A DNA stretch of 58,914 nucleotides from Kiritimatiellia bacterium (GTDB lineage: Bacteria > Verrucomicrobiota > Kiritimatiellia > JAFGHX01): NCBI GenBank assembly GCA_016929905.1, contig JAFGHX010000442.1, forward strand, positions 1 to 58,914, written 5' to 3'. Below are positions 7,594-16,143 of the stretch, piece by piece (within the stretch, counting starts at the first letter, position 1; every line of letters begins with the position of its first letter). The position numbers and the translations under genes were made by a program. The notes below the pieces were generated by a model. That model did no database searches. It was not told where the DNA came from and saw nothing but the letters and a program-made list of their open reading frames with translations.

Positions 7594-7745
7594 TCAGAAG
7601 TCCAAGGTCCAGACTCAAAAGTCCGAAAGTCGAAGGTCAAAGGTTGGGCGTCGAAAATCCGGACATCCCAATACCTCGACCTCCAGACCTTCGACTTCTA
7701 GACCTTCAGACCTTCGACCTCTCGATCTTCGACCTTCGACCTGCC
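7594..7745. repeat. AAGGTC array between the ABC and HlyD genes
   Basis: Dense units of GGTCCA, AAGTCGAAGGTC, CCTCGACCTCCAGACC and CTTCGACCT in both orientations. The array runs into the 3' end of the ABC exporter gene, supplying its last residues (RSKVEDREVEGLKV) and its TAG stop. Confidence 0.85.
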
Positions 7746-9779
7746 CGCCTTCGCCCGGCGCCACCCGTTGGGGTGCGCGCTCCGTTCTTCCTCCCACACG
7801 AGGAAGTCTTCCGGCAGCCCGGTCTTCTCCATTTGTTTCGTGAACATGTCGTAGTAGCGCCCCTTGCGCAAGAGCAGCTCGTCGTGGGTCCCCTCTTCGA
7901 CGATGCGGCTGTCTTCCATCACGATGATGTTGTCGGCATCCATGATCGTGGAGAGCCGGTGCGCGATGACGAGCGTCGTGCGGCCCTTGAGGATCTGTTT
8001 GAGCGCGTCCTGAATGAGCGCCTCGCTCTCGGAGTCCAGGTTGCTGGTGGCTTCGTCGAGGATGAGAAGCTGGGGATCGACGAGCACGGCGCGCGCCAGG
8101 GCGACCCGCTGTTTCTGCCCGCCCGAGAGCTTGATGCCGCGCTCGCCGATGACGGATTCGTAGCCCTTCTCGAGCTTCGCGATGAATTCGTAGCAGTTCG
8201 ATATCCGGGCGGCCTCCTCGATCTCTTCCTGCGCCGCGCCGGGCCGCCCGTAGGCGATGTTCTCCCGGATCGTCCCGTCGAAGAGGAAGACGTCCTGCAG
8301 CACGAGGCTGAGCAGCTTTCGGTAGCCGAGCAGCTTGGTATCGCGGATGTCGATGCCGTCGAGCGTGATGCGCCCCTCGCTCACGTCGTAGAAGCGCATC
8401 ACCAGGTTCGTGACGGTGCTCTTGCCGGCGCCGCTCGGGCCGACCAAAGCGGTGACCTTGCCGCGCGGAATGAGGAAGTCGACGTTGGTGAGCGCCTGCG
8501 TGCCGTCCGGGTATCGGAACGTGACGTTCTCGAAGGCGATCTGCCGCTGAAGGCGCGTCACCTCGACCGCGTCCTCTTTGTCCGGCATGCCGGCTGGCTC
8601 GTCGAACAGGTCGAAGACGCGTTCGGCGCACGCCAGACTCGTCTGCAGATGCGAGAGCGAGTGCATGATCGTGAAAATCGGCTGGAACAGCCACTGGATG
8701 AAGCTGCCGAACGCCACGAGCGTACCGAGACTCATCTTGCCCAGGATCACCTGATAGCCGCCATAAAGCCAGATCGCGATCCGCAGCAGCCAGAACAGGG
8801 TGTAGACGGTGCGGTGGATCAGCATGCCGATCACGCTGCCGTGCAGCCCCTGGCGCCACAGCAGATCGGTCTCGAGCGAGAAATCCTTGGTCTCGGCCCG
8901 CTCCTGGCGGAAGGCGCGCACGACCTGGATGCCGCCGAACATCTCGGTCAGATGCCCGCTGATCACCGCGCGCGCCTCGCGCAGGATCCGGTAGAACGGA
9001 CGCATCACGTTGAACATGAAGTAGGCCACAACGCCCATCACGAAACAGAAGCCCAGACACACCAGCGTGACCTGCCACGACAGAATGAACAGGGAGGTCA
9101 ACCCGACCACGAACATGAGCAGCGAATTGAACGGGGACAGCAGGCCCTCCTGCAGAAGATGCCCGAGGTTCTCCGTGTCGGACTGCAGCCGCGATATGAT
9201 GCCGCCCACCTTCAGGTCCTGCAGCCGCTGAAGCGGCAACAACTGCAGGTGCCGCATCATCCGGCGCCGGATCCCGACAGAGAAGTTGCCCAGCAGCGTG
9301 CGCGTGGTGTAGTCGCGCACCATCTGCAGGATCACCTCGCCCATCCCGACCACGAACAGAAGGATGCAGCTTCCGAGCAACAGCGCGAAATCGCGGCGCG
9401 TCAACACGAAGTCGATGATGAATTTGCCCGAAAGCGGGAAGGCGGCGTGCAGAAGCGTGCCCAACACGCTCATGCCCAGCAGCAGGAGCAACCGCGCCTT
9501 CTGGTCCCTGAATTCGCGGACATAGCGCACGATATAGGACTTGCGCGGCTTGGGCGTACCGGGCCGCTTCTCCTCTTCCTCGCGCCTGGCCTGTTCTTCG
9601 CGTTCGATCTCTTCGGGCGTCTTGCGCGCGCCGAAGATGCCTTTCTTGCGAATGAACTCGCGGAACAGGCGATGGCTGCCTTTGCGCGTACGCCGTTCGA
9701 ACGTGCCCTCGATGTGGACCGGGTGCCCCGAGCCGCCCCGGTGCCCATGGTGGCCGCCGTGTCCGTCAAACATCCTCAT
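7698..9779 (-). CDS. ABC exporter, fused permease and ATPase
   Basis: A 693-residue half-transporter of the MsbA/LmrA type, with an N-terminal transmembrane domain of six helices (about residues 95-370) and a C-terminal nucleotide-binding domain. Walker A is GPSGAGKST at about 447, the signature is LSGGQKQR at about 549, and Walker B is LLILDEATSNLD at about 570, followed by the H-loop AHRLST. The N-terminus is an unusual His/Gly-rich cytoplasmic tail (GHGGHHGHRGGSGH) and a charged linker. The ATG at 9779 follows GAGGGG at good spacing. The C-terminus is encoded by AAGGTC repeats. Substrate is unknown; the TetR and HlyD partners point to drug or lipid efflux. Confidence 0.92.
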   Translation of the reverse strand: MRMFDGHGGHHGHRGGSGHPVHIEGTFERRTRKGSHRLFREFIRKKGIFGARKTPEEIEREEQARREEEEKRPGTPKPRKSYIVRYVREFRDQKARLLLLLGMSVLGTLLHAAFPLSGKFIIDFVLTRRDFALLLGSCILLFVVGMGEVILQMVRDYTTRTLLGNFSVGIRRRMMRHLQLLPLQRLQDLKVGGIISRLQSDTENLGHLLQEGLLSPFNSLLMFVVGLTSLFILSWQVTLVCLGFCFVMGVVAYFMFNVMRPFYRILREARAVISGHLTEMFGGIQVVRAFRQERAETKDFSLETDLLWRQGLHGSVIGMLIHRTVYTLFWLLRIAIWLYGGYQVILGKMSLGTLVAFGSFIQWLFQPIFTIMHSLSHLQTSLACAERVFDLFDEPAGMPDKEDAVEVTRLQRQIAFENVTFRYPDGTQALTNVDFLIPRGKVTALVGPSGAGKSTVTNLVMRFYDVSEGRITLDGIDIRDTKLLGYRKLLSLVLQDVFLFDGTIRENIAYGRPGAAQEEIEEAARISNCYEFIAKLEKGYESVIGERGIKLSGGQKQRVALARAVLVDPQLLILDEATSNLDSESEALIQDALKQILKGRTTLVIAHRLSTIMDADNIIVMEDSRIVEEGTHDELLLRKGRYYDMFTKQMEKTGLPEDFLVWEEERSAHPNGWRRAKAGRSKVEDREVEGLKV

Positions 9780-10012
9780 GCTCACCCCTCAGCCGGCCGC
9801 CTCCGGCCGGCCTTTCCCTGCGTTGCCCGTCCCCGTCACATCCCCGTCACAAACCGCAAGTCCAAGGTCAGGGATCCGGGCGATCCGCCTGGATCGTCTC
9901 GACCTTGGACCTTCGACCTCCACGGGCCTATACGCGCATGCGTGAGGCCCGTTTCACTATCGCGCGATTCCCCGTCGTCCACCCCGCGCAGGCTCACCCG
10001 CCAGCGGCGCCC
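9780..10012. repeat. Spacer with AAGGTC units and two hairpins
   Basis: AAGGTC-type units occupy about 9858-9925. GCCGGCCGCCTCCGGCCGGC at 9791-9810 and GGGCCT...AGGCCC around 9934-9960 can form hairpins. There is no gene. The spacing still allows read-through from tetR into the exporter. Confidence 0.55.
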
Positions 10013-10648
10013 CTATCTCGCCAGCCGGCCGAGCCCATCCCCCGCGGCCACACCGGCCGCCGCGGGTGCTTCTTCGCTCCTGGCGCGGATCCCGTTCAAG
10101 AGCAGGTCCACGCACTGGGCCGCCCCCGCCTCCTGGCTGGGGAACATGCCCTTGACCTCCGAAAAAATGCAGTGCCGAATCACGCTCACCAGCAGCCGGC
10201 GGTTCACCTCCCGGAATTCACCCGCCGCCACCCCTTCGGCCACAATGCGCTCCGCCAGCGCACGAATCTTCGCCCGTCTTTCTTCCCATTCTTCCATGCG
10301 CCGCTGCTTGCGGCACGGATTCCCCCGGCTGATCAAATGCCAGAACGACTGGTGCTTCGAAGAAAAACGCATCCCCTTCAACAACAGGGCCTTCAGCTTC
10401 TCCGAAGGCCGCAACGCGGCCTGCGCCGTCTTCGCCAGTTCATCCATCCACATGTCCATGCCATGAAAGTGCACGGCAATATACAACTCATCCTTGTCCT
10501 TGAAGTACCGGTACAGCGTGCCCTTGCCCAGGTGCGCCGCCTCCGCCACCTCGTCCATGCGCACACGGTCAAAATCGCTGTCCGAAAACAGCTTCGCCGC
10601 CGCACGCACAATCGCCAGCCGGTTCTCCTCTGTCTTCTTCCTGGACAT
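10013..10648 (-). CDS. TetR/AcrR-family transcriptional repressor
   Basis: This 211-residue regulator has the TetR helix-turn-helix at residues 20-50 (FDRVRMDEVAEAAHLGKGTLYRYFKDKDELY, given here as the canonical arrangement), followed by an all-helical ligand domain. It is the first gene of the efflux unit. A 14-bp palindrome, ACTGACCGGTCAGT, lies directly after its promoter -10 box, so autorepression, and co-repression of the exporter with it, is likely. The start is taken at the ATG at 10648; an in-frame GTG two codons upstream (10654) is also possible. The inducing ligand is unknown. Confidence 0.9.
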   Translation of the reverse strand: MSRKKTEENRLAIVRAAAKLFSDSDFDRVRMDEVAEAAHLGKGTLYRYFKDKDELYIAVHFHGMDMWMDELAKTAQAALRPSEKLKALLLKGMRFSSKHQSFWHLISRGNPCRKQRRMEEWEERRAKIRALAERIVAEGVAAGEFREVNRRLLVSVIRHCIFSEVKGMFPSQEAGAAQCVDLLLNGIRARSEEAPAAAGVAAGDGLGRLAR

Positions 10649-10665
10649 AACCACCCAATAACGAT

Positions 10666-10712
10666 ACTGACCGGTCAGTTCTATAATACATAAACGAGAC
10701 CTCTTATGTCAA
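10666..10712 (-). promoter_or_regulatory. tetR promoter with TetR-type operator
   Basis: On the minus strand, TTGACA (10712-10707) and TATTAT (10688-10683) are 18 nt apart, a near-consensus sigma-70 promoter. The perfect 14-bp palindrome ACTGACCGGTCAGT at 10666-10679 starts 3 nt after the -10 box, so it covers the transcription start. This geometry fits steric repression by the TetR protein encoded 18 nt downstream. Confidence 0.85.
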
Positions 10713-10895
10713 GGACACCGTGAATTTATCCAGGGTTCACGCAAAAATGGGCTTCTTTAGGGGAAAGTAGAAGAGCCGTCCCGGCTCTTCCCGGCCGGCT
10801 GGCGCGACGCGCCGCAGGGGAAAACGGGCCTTCGGCCCCGGGGAAGCGGCGGGCCGCCTTCGCCCAGAGGCTACGGCGCGCCAGGGACGCCGCTT
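10713..10895. repeat. GC-rich spacer with AGTAGAAGAGCCGTC repeat
   Basis: The 15-mer AGTAGAAGAGCCGTC at 10766-10780 begins a hairpin (GAAGAGCC / GGCTCTTC). The same 15-mer is at 35242-35256. An inverted end, GCCGCTTCTACT, lies at 10889-10900, at the 3' end of rseP. No gene is seen. Confidence 0.6.
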
Positions 10896-12338
10896 CTACT
10901 GTTCCGGAGCCGGCACCTCGGCGGGCGGCGCGTTGGAATTCTGGCTTTCGGCGGCGGGTGCAGGGCGCCGCCAGAGGATACGCCAGAGATTCAGGTCGCG
11001 ATAGGTGAGGAACAGAAGCAGCCCGATGACCAGCACGGCGAAGGTATTGACCAGCCCGTGGACGACGCGCGCGCTCAGGCGCCTGCGGGTGACGATTTCC
11101 CAGAGCGAGAACAGGCAATGCCCGCCGTCGAGGACGGGGATAGGCAGCAGGTTCAGGATGGCCAGGTTCACATTGAGGAACCGGGAGAAGACCAGGGCAA
11201 TCTTGAAGCCGGCTTTGATCTGAAGCCACAGCAGGACGAAGATGCTGACGGGGCCGCGTACGCCCTTGGCGGCCATCTTCGCCTGTTTCGGCGTAACGAG
11301 CGCCTTCAAGAAACGGACAATGCCGAGCGCGTCCCTCTGGAGCTGTTCGCCGGGCGGGACATGAATGGTGATCATGTTGTCCACCGGCCTCGGGTCGAAC
11401 TGAATGCCAATCACGGCCTTCTCGAGTTCGGAATCATATCGCGGGGTGACGGTTTTCGAAACGAGCCGGCCATGGCGTTCGAGCACGATGGGGACCGCCT
11501 GATCCTGGCGGCTCTTCACGAGGTCGACCAAGTGCGCCGTACTCATGAGCGGGACGCCGTCGAACTCCGTGACCGTGTCGCCGATCCGCAACCCCGTTTC
11601 TTCCGCGCTGGACCCGCGCATGATGCCGGCGACACGGCAGATGCCGACCTGGTCAATTCCGTCGACGCTCTGGATTCCCAACACGTTCTCATCGGTGTTC
11701 AACGTGATCGCCTGCGTTCCCTCTTGTCCCCGGCGCCGGACATCGAACGTCACCTGCTTGAACCGGGCGCAGGCTTGAAGGACATCCTGCCAGTTGCTGA
11801 CCTTCTCCCGGTTCACCGCCACGATTTCGTCGCCGATGCGCAAACCGCGTGCGTACGCCTCGGAGTCCTCGGCGACGTACCCGACGGCGGAGCTGATCTC
11901 ACCGGGCATCGCGGGCTGCCCGGTATAGTAGAGGAAGAAGGCGATCAGGATGGCCAGCACCACGTTACCCGCTGCGCCGGCCAGCGAGACCAGGATCTTC
12001 TTGTGGGGCGGCACGGAAGGCAGCGACTCGGGCGCATGGCCCATGTCCGCTTCTTCCTGGTCCTTGCGGCGCCGTTCGGCGCTGGCCGGCTCCATCTGCG
12101 GCAGGGCGACATACCCGCCCACGGGAAACCAGCTGATCTTGTACAGAATCCCCTTGTGCCGTCGCTTCCAGATGGCGGGGCCGAAGCCGAGCGAGAAGAC
12201 GTCCACGACCATTCCGAGCTTTCGCGCCATGAGGAAGTGGCCCAGCTCATGCACGAGAATGGTCACACCCAGGAAGACCACGACCATGAGCGCGGGGTAG
12301 ATATAGTCGACCCATATTCCGATCAGCCCCTCGAACAT
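10896..12338 (-). CDS. rseP: RseP/site-2 intramembrane zinc protease
   Basis: A 480-residue M50 metalloprotease. HELGH at residues 30-34 in the first helix and LLPIPVLDGGH in a late helix supply the zinc ligands. Two PDZ domains lie between (GLRIGDEIVAVNREKV and GLRIGDTVTEFDGVPL). Family members cleave membrane-bound anti-sigma factors or signal-peptide remnants. This fits a cell with the ECF/FecR pair at 29-30 kb, but a link is not shown. The start at 12338 has a GGGAG SD, which lies inside a run of nine G, so slippage there could alter translation. Length is slightly above E. coli RseP (450), owing to a Pro/Ala-rich C-terminal tail. Confidence 0.93.
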   Translation of the reverse strand: MFEGLIGIWVDYIYPALMVVVFLGVTILVHELGHFLMARKLGMVVDVFSLGFGPAIWKRRHKGILYKISWFPVGGYVALPQMEPASAERRRKDQEEADMGHAPESLPSVPPHKKILVSLAGAAGNVVLAILIAFFLYYTGQPAMPGEISSAVGYVAEDSEAYARGLRIGDEIVAVNREKVSNWQDVLQACARFKQVTFDVRRRGQEGTQAITLNTDENVLGIQSVDGIDQVGICRVAGIMRGSSAEETGLRIGDTVTEFDGVPLMSTAHLVDLVKSRQDQAVPIVLERHGRLVSKTVTPRYDSELEKAVIGIQFDPRPVDNMITIHVPPGEQLQRDALGIVRFLKALVTPKQAKMAAKGVRGPVSIFVLLWLQIKAGFKIALVFSRFLNVNLAILNLLPIPVLDGGHCLFSLWEIVTRRRLSARVVHGLVNTFAVLVIGLLLFLTYRDLNLWRILWRRPAPAAESQNSNAPPAEVPAPEQ

Positions 12339-12894
12339 CAGACTCCCCCCCCCAAAGCGGCGTTCGGCCGCGGGCAAAAGTTTCAGCTGTCAGGTGTCAG
12401 GGTTCAGGCCCGGACACATGGAAAAGAAAGCCTATCAAATACGTACGTGCTTTGAACAGCACGAAACTCCGGCCCTAATCCGAGAATCAGCGTGAGCGGA
12501 GGCAGATTCACCACGCGGCGCGTCTTCTACTGTGGAAGAGCGCTCTCTTTAGTTATGCAAAGTGTACAGTGCATGCAGACTCTGAACCTACAGAGAGCAG
12601 TTCGGCTGGCTGCCGGCCGAACTGCTCTCCATAGGCTGACGCGGTTTTGGTGCATTCCCGGGTCACGTCCCAAATTATCCTTTTCTCACAGATGAGAAAA
12701 TCTGGCGCGCTCATCACTCCGAGCGTGCATTAACACAATATATGGCCTATTCCGGGACCGCGGGGGAAAGGGGAGGGTGTTGGTACGGATTATGCTCAGG
12801 GGTGTATTGGGTGCTTCCGGTGTCTGGGCAGCGAGAAGTGCCGGCCGAGTTTCGCGTCAGTGAGGATTGCGTCCGAAACGTGCAGTGGGCTCAG
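12339..12894. other. Long non-coding region between rseP and the pseudopilin operon
   Basis: No gene is supported in this 556-bp divergent gap. It holds the C9 tract (12345-12353) and a GTCAGGTGTCAGGG repeat (12391-12404) like the one at 33.2 kb. It also holds a strong hairpin with 14-bp arms (12593-12606 and 12616-12629) and an AT-rich palindrome, TTTTCTCA-CAGA-TGAGAAAA, at 12681-12700, which could be an operator. A clear -35/-10 pair for the pilin genes was not identified. Confidence 0.6.
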
Positions 12895-13305
12895 ATGAAC
12901 GCCTCCGCGTCCAATTTCAGGGCCAGAGGACGGAGTGGATCCACGAGCGGGTTCACTCTGACTGAAGTACTGATTGCGACCTTTGTCCTCGTCTTGGCTC
13001 TTTCCTCCCTCATTACCGCGTTTGTCATGGGCATGCGGAATCACAGGGCCGCCAAGCGGAGAATGGCGGCCCTGCACGCGGCGAGCGACCGGCTCGAAGA
13101 GCTGAAAGCGTGCGGCTACTACGCGCCGGCGCTGACGCCGGGTACCCACACCGTGTCGAACGGTCACTACAGCGTCACCGCCAATCCGAGCCATCCCGCC
13201 ACCAAGGACGTGCAGGTGACGATCCCCTACGACGACCCCTTCGGCAGGCCGAATTCGGCGGTAAGACTCGACGGTTCCCTAGCAAAGGCGCTGCACAGCC
13301 AATGA
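12895..13305 (+). CDS. Type IV pilin-like pseudopilin
   Basis: A 136-residue protein with a class III (prepilin peptidase) signal, SGFTLTEVLIATFVLVLALS: Gly before Phe+1, Glu at +5, then a hydrophobic helix. After the helix comes a short globular part (YYAPALTPGTHTVSNGHYSV). Such proteins are processed by PilD and assembled into a pilus or type II-like pseudopilus. The start is uncertain: the ATG at 12895 leaves a basic leader of about 17 residues but has only a weak SD. Its stop overlaps the next start (ATGA at 13302-13305), so the genes are coupled. Confidence 0.75.
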   Translation: MNASASNFRARGRSGSTSGFTLTEVLIATFVLVLALSSLITAFVMGMRNHRAAKRRMAALHAASDRLEELKACGYYAPALTPGTHTVSNGHYSVTANPSHPATKDVQVTIPYDDPFGRPNSAVRLDGSLAKALHSQ

Positions 13306-13946
13306 AGAAGAAGCCGACGAAACGAGGTTCGCGCATGAACCAGGTGCGTCATGGGAAGAATGGAAGGGTGGAAGGATGGATGCGCAAGCTCAGAGAAGCC
13401 ATTCTCCCATTCTTCCGTTCCTCCAACCTTCCACCCTTCCATTCTTCCATTCTTCCATCCTTCCATTCTTCCAACCTTCCGCCGGGCCGAGGGCCGGGGC
13501 GTGACGGTTTCACGATGACGGAGATCCTGATCGCCGTGGCGCTGACCGCGCTGGTGACGGCGGGCAGTCTCTCGACGTTCGTGCTGTGCCAGAACATCTG
13601 GGCGCGCACCACGCTGGACATGGAGGTGTGCCGCAGGGCGGACCTGGCCATTCTGAAGATGATGTACGGCGGCGGCACGAACGGCGGCCTTCGATCCGCC
13701 ACGTCGGTGCGAATCGGCAGCGATCGTATCGACTACGTGGGCACCGCGGGCATTCCCGGCTGCTTCGTGCTGACCGACGACTGTGTCGTCAACGAGTACG
13801 GCCAGGTGCTGTGCCGAAGCGTGGACGCGCTCACGTTCGAAAAAGACGGCCGGCTGCTGACCATTACCGTCCGTGTCGCCAAGGAGGAAGGCCGGTTCGA
13901 CGCGGCGCAGGAAGTCACGAAGGTCGTCAACCTGCGGAACGAATGA
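13302..13946 (+). CDS. Second pseudopilin with repeat-encoded leader
   Basis: This 214-residue protein has the prepilin motif DGFTMTEILIAVALTALVTAG starting at about residue 68, with Gly-Phe cleavage site and Glu+5. Normal prepilin leaders are 6-30 residues; here it is nearly 70. The extra length is encoded by a TTCCATTC-type repeat array (residues about 37-62, rich in Pro, Ser, Phe and Leu). The globular part has paired Cys residues (GCFVLTDDC). The ATG overlaps the upstream stop by 4 bp. It might start further in, but no better SD is seen. It is likely a minor pseudopilin (PilW/GspJ-like). Confidence 0.75.
   Translation: MKKKPTKRGSRMNQVRHGKNGRVEGWMRKLREAILPFFRSSNLPPFHSSILPSFHSSNLPPGRGPGRDGFTMTEILIAVALTALVTAGSLSTFVLCQNIWARTTLDMEVCRRADLAILKMMYGGGTNGGLRSATSVRIGSDRIDYVGTAGIPGCFVLTDDCVVNEYGQVLCRSVDALTFEKDGRLLTITVRVAKEEGRFDAAQEVTKVVNLRNE
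13350..13487. repeat. TTCCATTC-type octamer repeats inside the pseudopilin leader
   Basis: A short GGAAGAATGGAAGGGTGG arm (about 13350-13378) is followed by a longer complementary array of TTCCATTC, TTCCACCC and TTCCAACC units (about 13403-13482). Together they form an inverted repeat. The array is in the open frame of the second pseudopilin. Related arrays are at 48105-48358 and 53217-53275. Confidence 0.85.
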
Positions 13947-13991
13947 GAAACCGGACGGCGACAGGGCCAATCTTTCGGGAGGTGATCCGCC

Positions 13992-15638
13992 GTGATCGCA
14001 CAGAGTGTACCCGGCAACAACGAGTCCGGAATGGTCCTGACGATCGTGCTGTGTTTCGTGCTGATCGTCTCGGCGATTGCCGGCGCGCTGCTGATGGCGA
14101 CGGGCACGCAACTGATCTTCACGCGCAACAACGTGCGGGTGGAGCAGGCGCTGCACGTGGCGGAGGGCGGCGCCGAACATGCGGCCGCCTACCTGGCCGC
14201 CGGCGGCCGTGGCCCGGCGGTCATCGAGGGCGCAGTCGGTGCGGGCGCCTACGTGGCCACAATCGCCACGAACGACGCGTTTGCCGTCTCCCCGCCCTCG
14301 GGCGGCCATCTCGTGGCAGGCAGCCTGAACGTCAACCCCAACAACAGCCCCGACAACGAGTTCGTTCTCGTCAAGCCCGACGGGTCCATGATCACGCGGG
14401 ATGACAGCCATGAGGACTTCGCCGGCTATGCCGGCCCGGCGACGTTCGTCCGGCTGAAGCCCAAAGGCAACGGCACCCAAAGCGGGCTGGCGGTGGACGG
14501 GACAACCTATCCGATCGAGAACAAGAACACGTATACCTTTTCCGACGCGGGCATGAGCGTCCAGTTCTGGAACGACCAGATCAATGCCCAGGGCAAGGCG
14601 GTGGGGCAGTGGTGGCTGTACATGGACGGCGCCAACGTGAGCGTCTCCGCCAGCGTCGGCGGCGCCGATCTCGTCCGCAGCTACATGATCACCTCGACCG
14701 GCACGATCCACGGGGTCAGCCGCAAGGTCGTCCTGCGCGGGGTCCGCAACCTGAGCTGGGCGAAATTCGCGATGTGGATGCACGACAACCGGCAGATCTA
14801 TTTCAAGGCCGGCGAGCAGTTCCGCGGCGCGGTCCACGCGAACAACGACATGTGGTTCGGCGGCGACCCGGAGTTCTGGGGGCCGCTCACCTCCGCCGCC
14901 ACGACCTACGGCGGGAGCACCAACGCCTGCCTCTTTCACAACGGGTTCGGGATGGGTGTCCCCGCCGGGAGCATGGCCGGCGTCGACTTCGGCGAACTGG
15001 AGCAGGAGGCGGACCTGATCGTGACGGGCGCCACCACACTCGTGTTCAGCGGCGAAGCGGCCGTGATCTCCAACGCCGCGATGGGCTGGGCGCAGGTCAC
15101 GAAGCGCATTGCCGACAACGAACTGGTCTACGTGCGCAACGGAGCCGGGAGCGAGGATGGCGACATCGCGATCGCCGGCACGCTCGCGGGCCGCATCACG
15201 ATCGTCGCCGAGCGTGACATCAACATCACGGGCCACGTCACCTACGCCGACGACCCGCGGACCCATCCCGGTTCCCGCGACGCGCTGGGGCTGGTGGCCA
15301 AGCGCAACGTCGTGGTGAAACCTTCGTGTCCCGACGACCTCGAGATCCAGGCCCATATCATGGCGACCGGCGTGCTCACCGCCACACGGCGGGACGGCAG
15401 TTTCGGCGTGGAAGGTTACGCCAGCGGCCCCCCGCGCGGGATGCTCACCGTCTATGGCGGCATCGTACAGGATTACCGCGGCGCGGTCGGCACGTTCGAC
15501 CCGCACACGGGCCAGATGAACACCGGTTACTACAAGCACTACACCTACGACGCCCGGTTCGCCGTCGACCCGCCGCCGCACTATCCGTCGATCCAGGACG
15601 AATTCGAGTGGACGCAATGGGAGGACTACGGCGCATGA
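13992..15638 (+). CDS. PilX-like secreted/pilus-associated protein
   Basis: This 548-residue protein has an N-terminal segment, SGMVLTIVLCFVLIVSAIAG, that resembles the PilX-type N-terminus, followed by RNNVRVEQALHVAEGGAEHAAAYL, typical of PilX proteins. The rest is a beta-rich passenger with repeated Gly/Asp/Asn turns (about residues 90-530). The start is a GTG at 13992, preceded by an excellent SD (GGGAGGTGAT). Its stop overlaps the next start by 4 bp. It probably decorates or primes the pseudopilus encoded by the two preceding genes. No ATPase or secretin is in this window, so the assembly machinery must be elsewhere. Confidence 0.7.
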   Translation: MIAQSVPGNNESGMVLTIVLCFVLIVSAIAGALLMATGTQLIFTRNNVRVEQALHVAEGGAEHAAAYLAAGGRGPAVIEGAVGAGAYVATIATNDAFAVSPPSGGHLVAGSLNVNPNNSPDNEFVLVKPDGSMITRDDSHEDFAGYAGPATFVRLKPKGNGTQSGLAVDGTTYPIENKNTYTFSDAGMSVQFWNDQINAQGKAVGQWWLYMDGANVSVSASVGGADLVRSYMITSTGTIHGVSRKVVLRGVRNLSWAKFAMWMHDNRQIYFKAGEQFRGAVHANNDMWFGGDPEFWGPLTSAATTYGGSTNACLFHNGFGMGVPAGSMAGVDFGELEQEADLIVTGATTLVFSGEAAVISNAAMGWAQVTKRIADNELVYVRNGAGSEDGDIAIAGTLAGRITIVAERDINITGHVTYADDPRTHPGSRDALGLVAKRNVVVKPSCPDDLEIQAHIMATGVLTATRRDGSFGVEGYASGPPRGMLTVYGGIVQDYRGAVGTFDPHTGQMNTGYYKHYTYDARFAVDPPPHYPSIQDEFEWTQWEDYGA

Positions 15639-16057
15639 TCATCGACAGAGACAGGAAGCCCGATTGCACCAACGCGCTGCGGGTTCTACGCCCGCTCGCC
15701 GTGCTGGTGGTCGTCTTCATCGTGCTCGCCGTGCTCGCGGACGCCACGCGCGCGCGGCGCCGGCAGGCGCCGGCCCCCGCTCCCGACCTGCCGCGGACCG
15801 CGGCCGTGCGGCCCGCACCGCTTCCGCCGCCGGCCACGCCCGCCGGCCGGACGGAAACGCCCGGCCCGGCGCGGCAGCCGCCGCCTCGGCCGAAAGGACT
15901 TGCCCCGGAGGAGCTGCAGGGTCTCCCCGGGCATATCCGGCAGCAGACTCAGGACCTGCGCGCACAAGCGCGGGAAACCGAACGGCTCGACGATCCGCTG
16001 AGCCTCTCGGAAGAAGAGATACGGGCCCTGCGGCAGAGCGGCAGCCTCATTTACTGA
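15635..16057 (+). CDS. Small single-pass membrane protein of the pseudopilin operon
   Basis: A 140-residue protein. A short cytoplasmic start (MIIDRDRKPDCTNALRVLRP) is followed by a membrane helix (LAVLVVVFIVLAVLA), a Pro/Ala/Arg-rich stretch of about 60 residues, and an acidic helical tail ending in SLIY. I recognise no family. The ATG overlaps the stop of the PilX-like gene (ATGA), so it belongs to the operon. Its first 35 residues resemble the 37-residue protein encoded next (MI..R..D...RxLRPxA), suggesting a duplicated anchor module. A GspC/PilP-like role as an inner-membrane linker is one possibility, not supported by motifs. Confidence 0.65.
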   Translation: MIIDRDRKPDCTNALRVLRPLAVLVVVFIVLAVLADATRARRRQAPAPAPDLPRTAAVRPAPLPPPATPAGRTETPGPARQPPPRPKGLAPEELQGLPGHIRQQTQDLRAQARETERLDDPLSLSEEEIRALRQSGSLIY

Positions 16058-16143
16058 TGGTCTTTCCGCGCCGCGCGGGAAGACCAGCGGCCGGGCGCCG
16101 GACAACAGCGCGCGCTCCGGCCGGGCGGAGGAGGGAACAGGCC

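Noticed and set aside
6405..10466. Very long plus-strand open frame (1353 codons) opposite the efflux genes
   Set aside because: It is antisense to HlyD, the ABC exporter and TetR, has no SD, and reads as Arg/Gly/Ala-rich sequence without domains. Long antisense frames are expected in DNA this GC-rich.
12492..12695. 67-residue plus-strand frame before the pilin genes
   Set aside because: No SD, and it reads across a strong hairpin and an AT palindrome; no similarity recognised.
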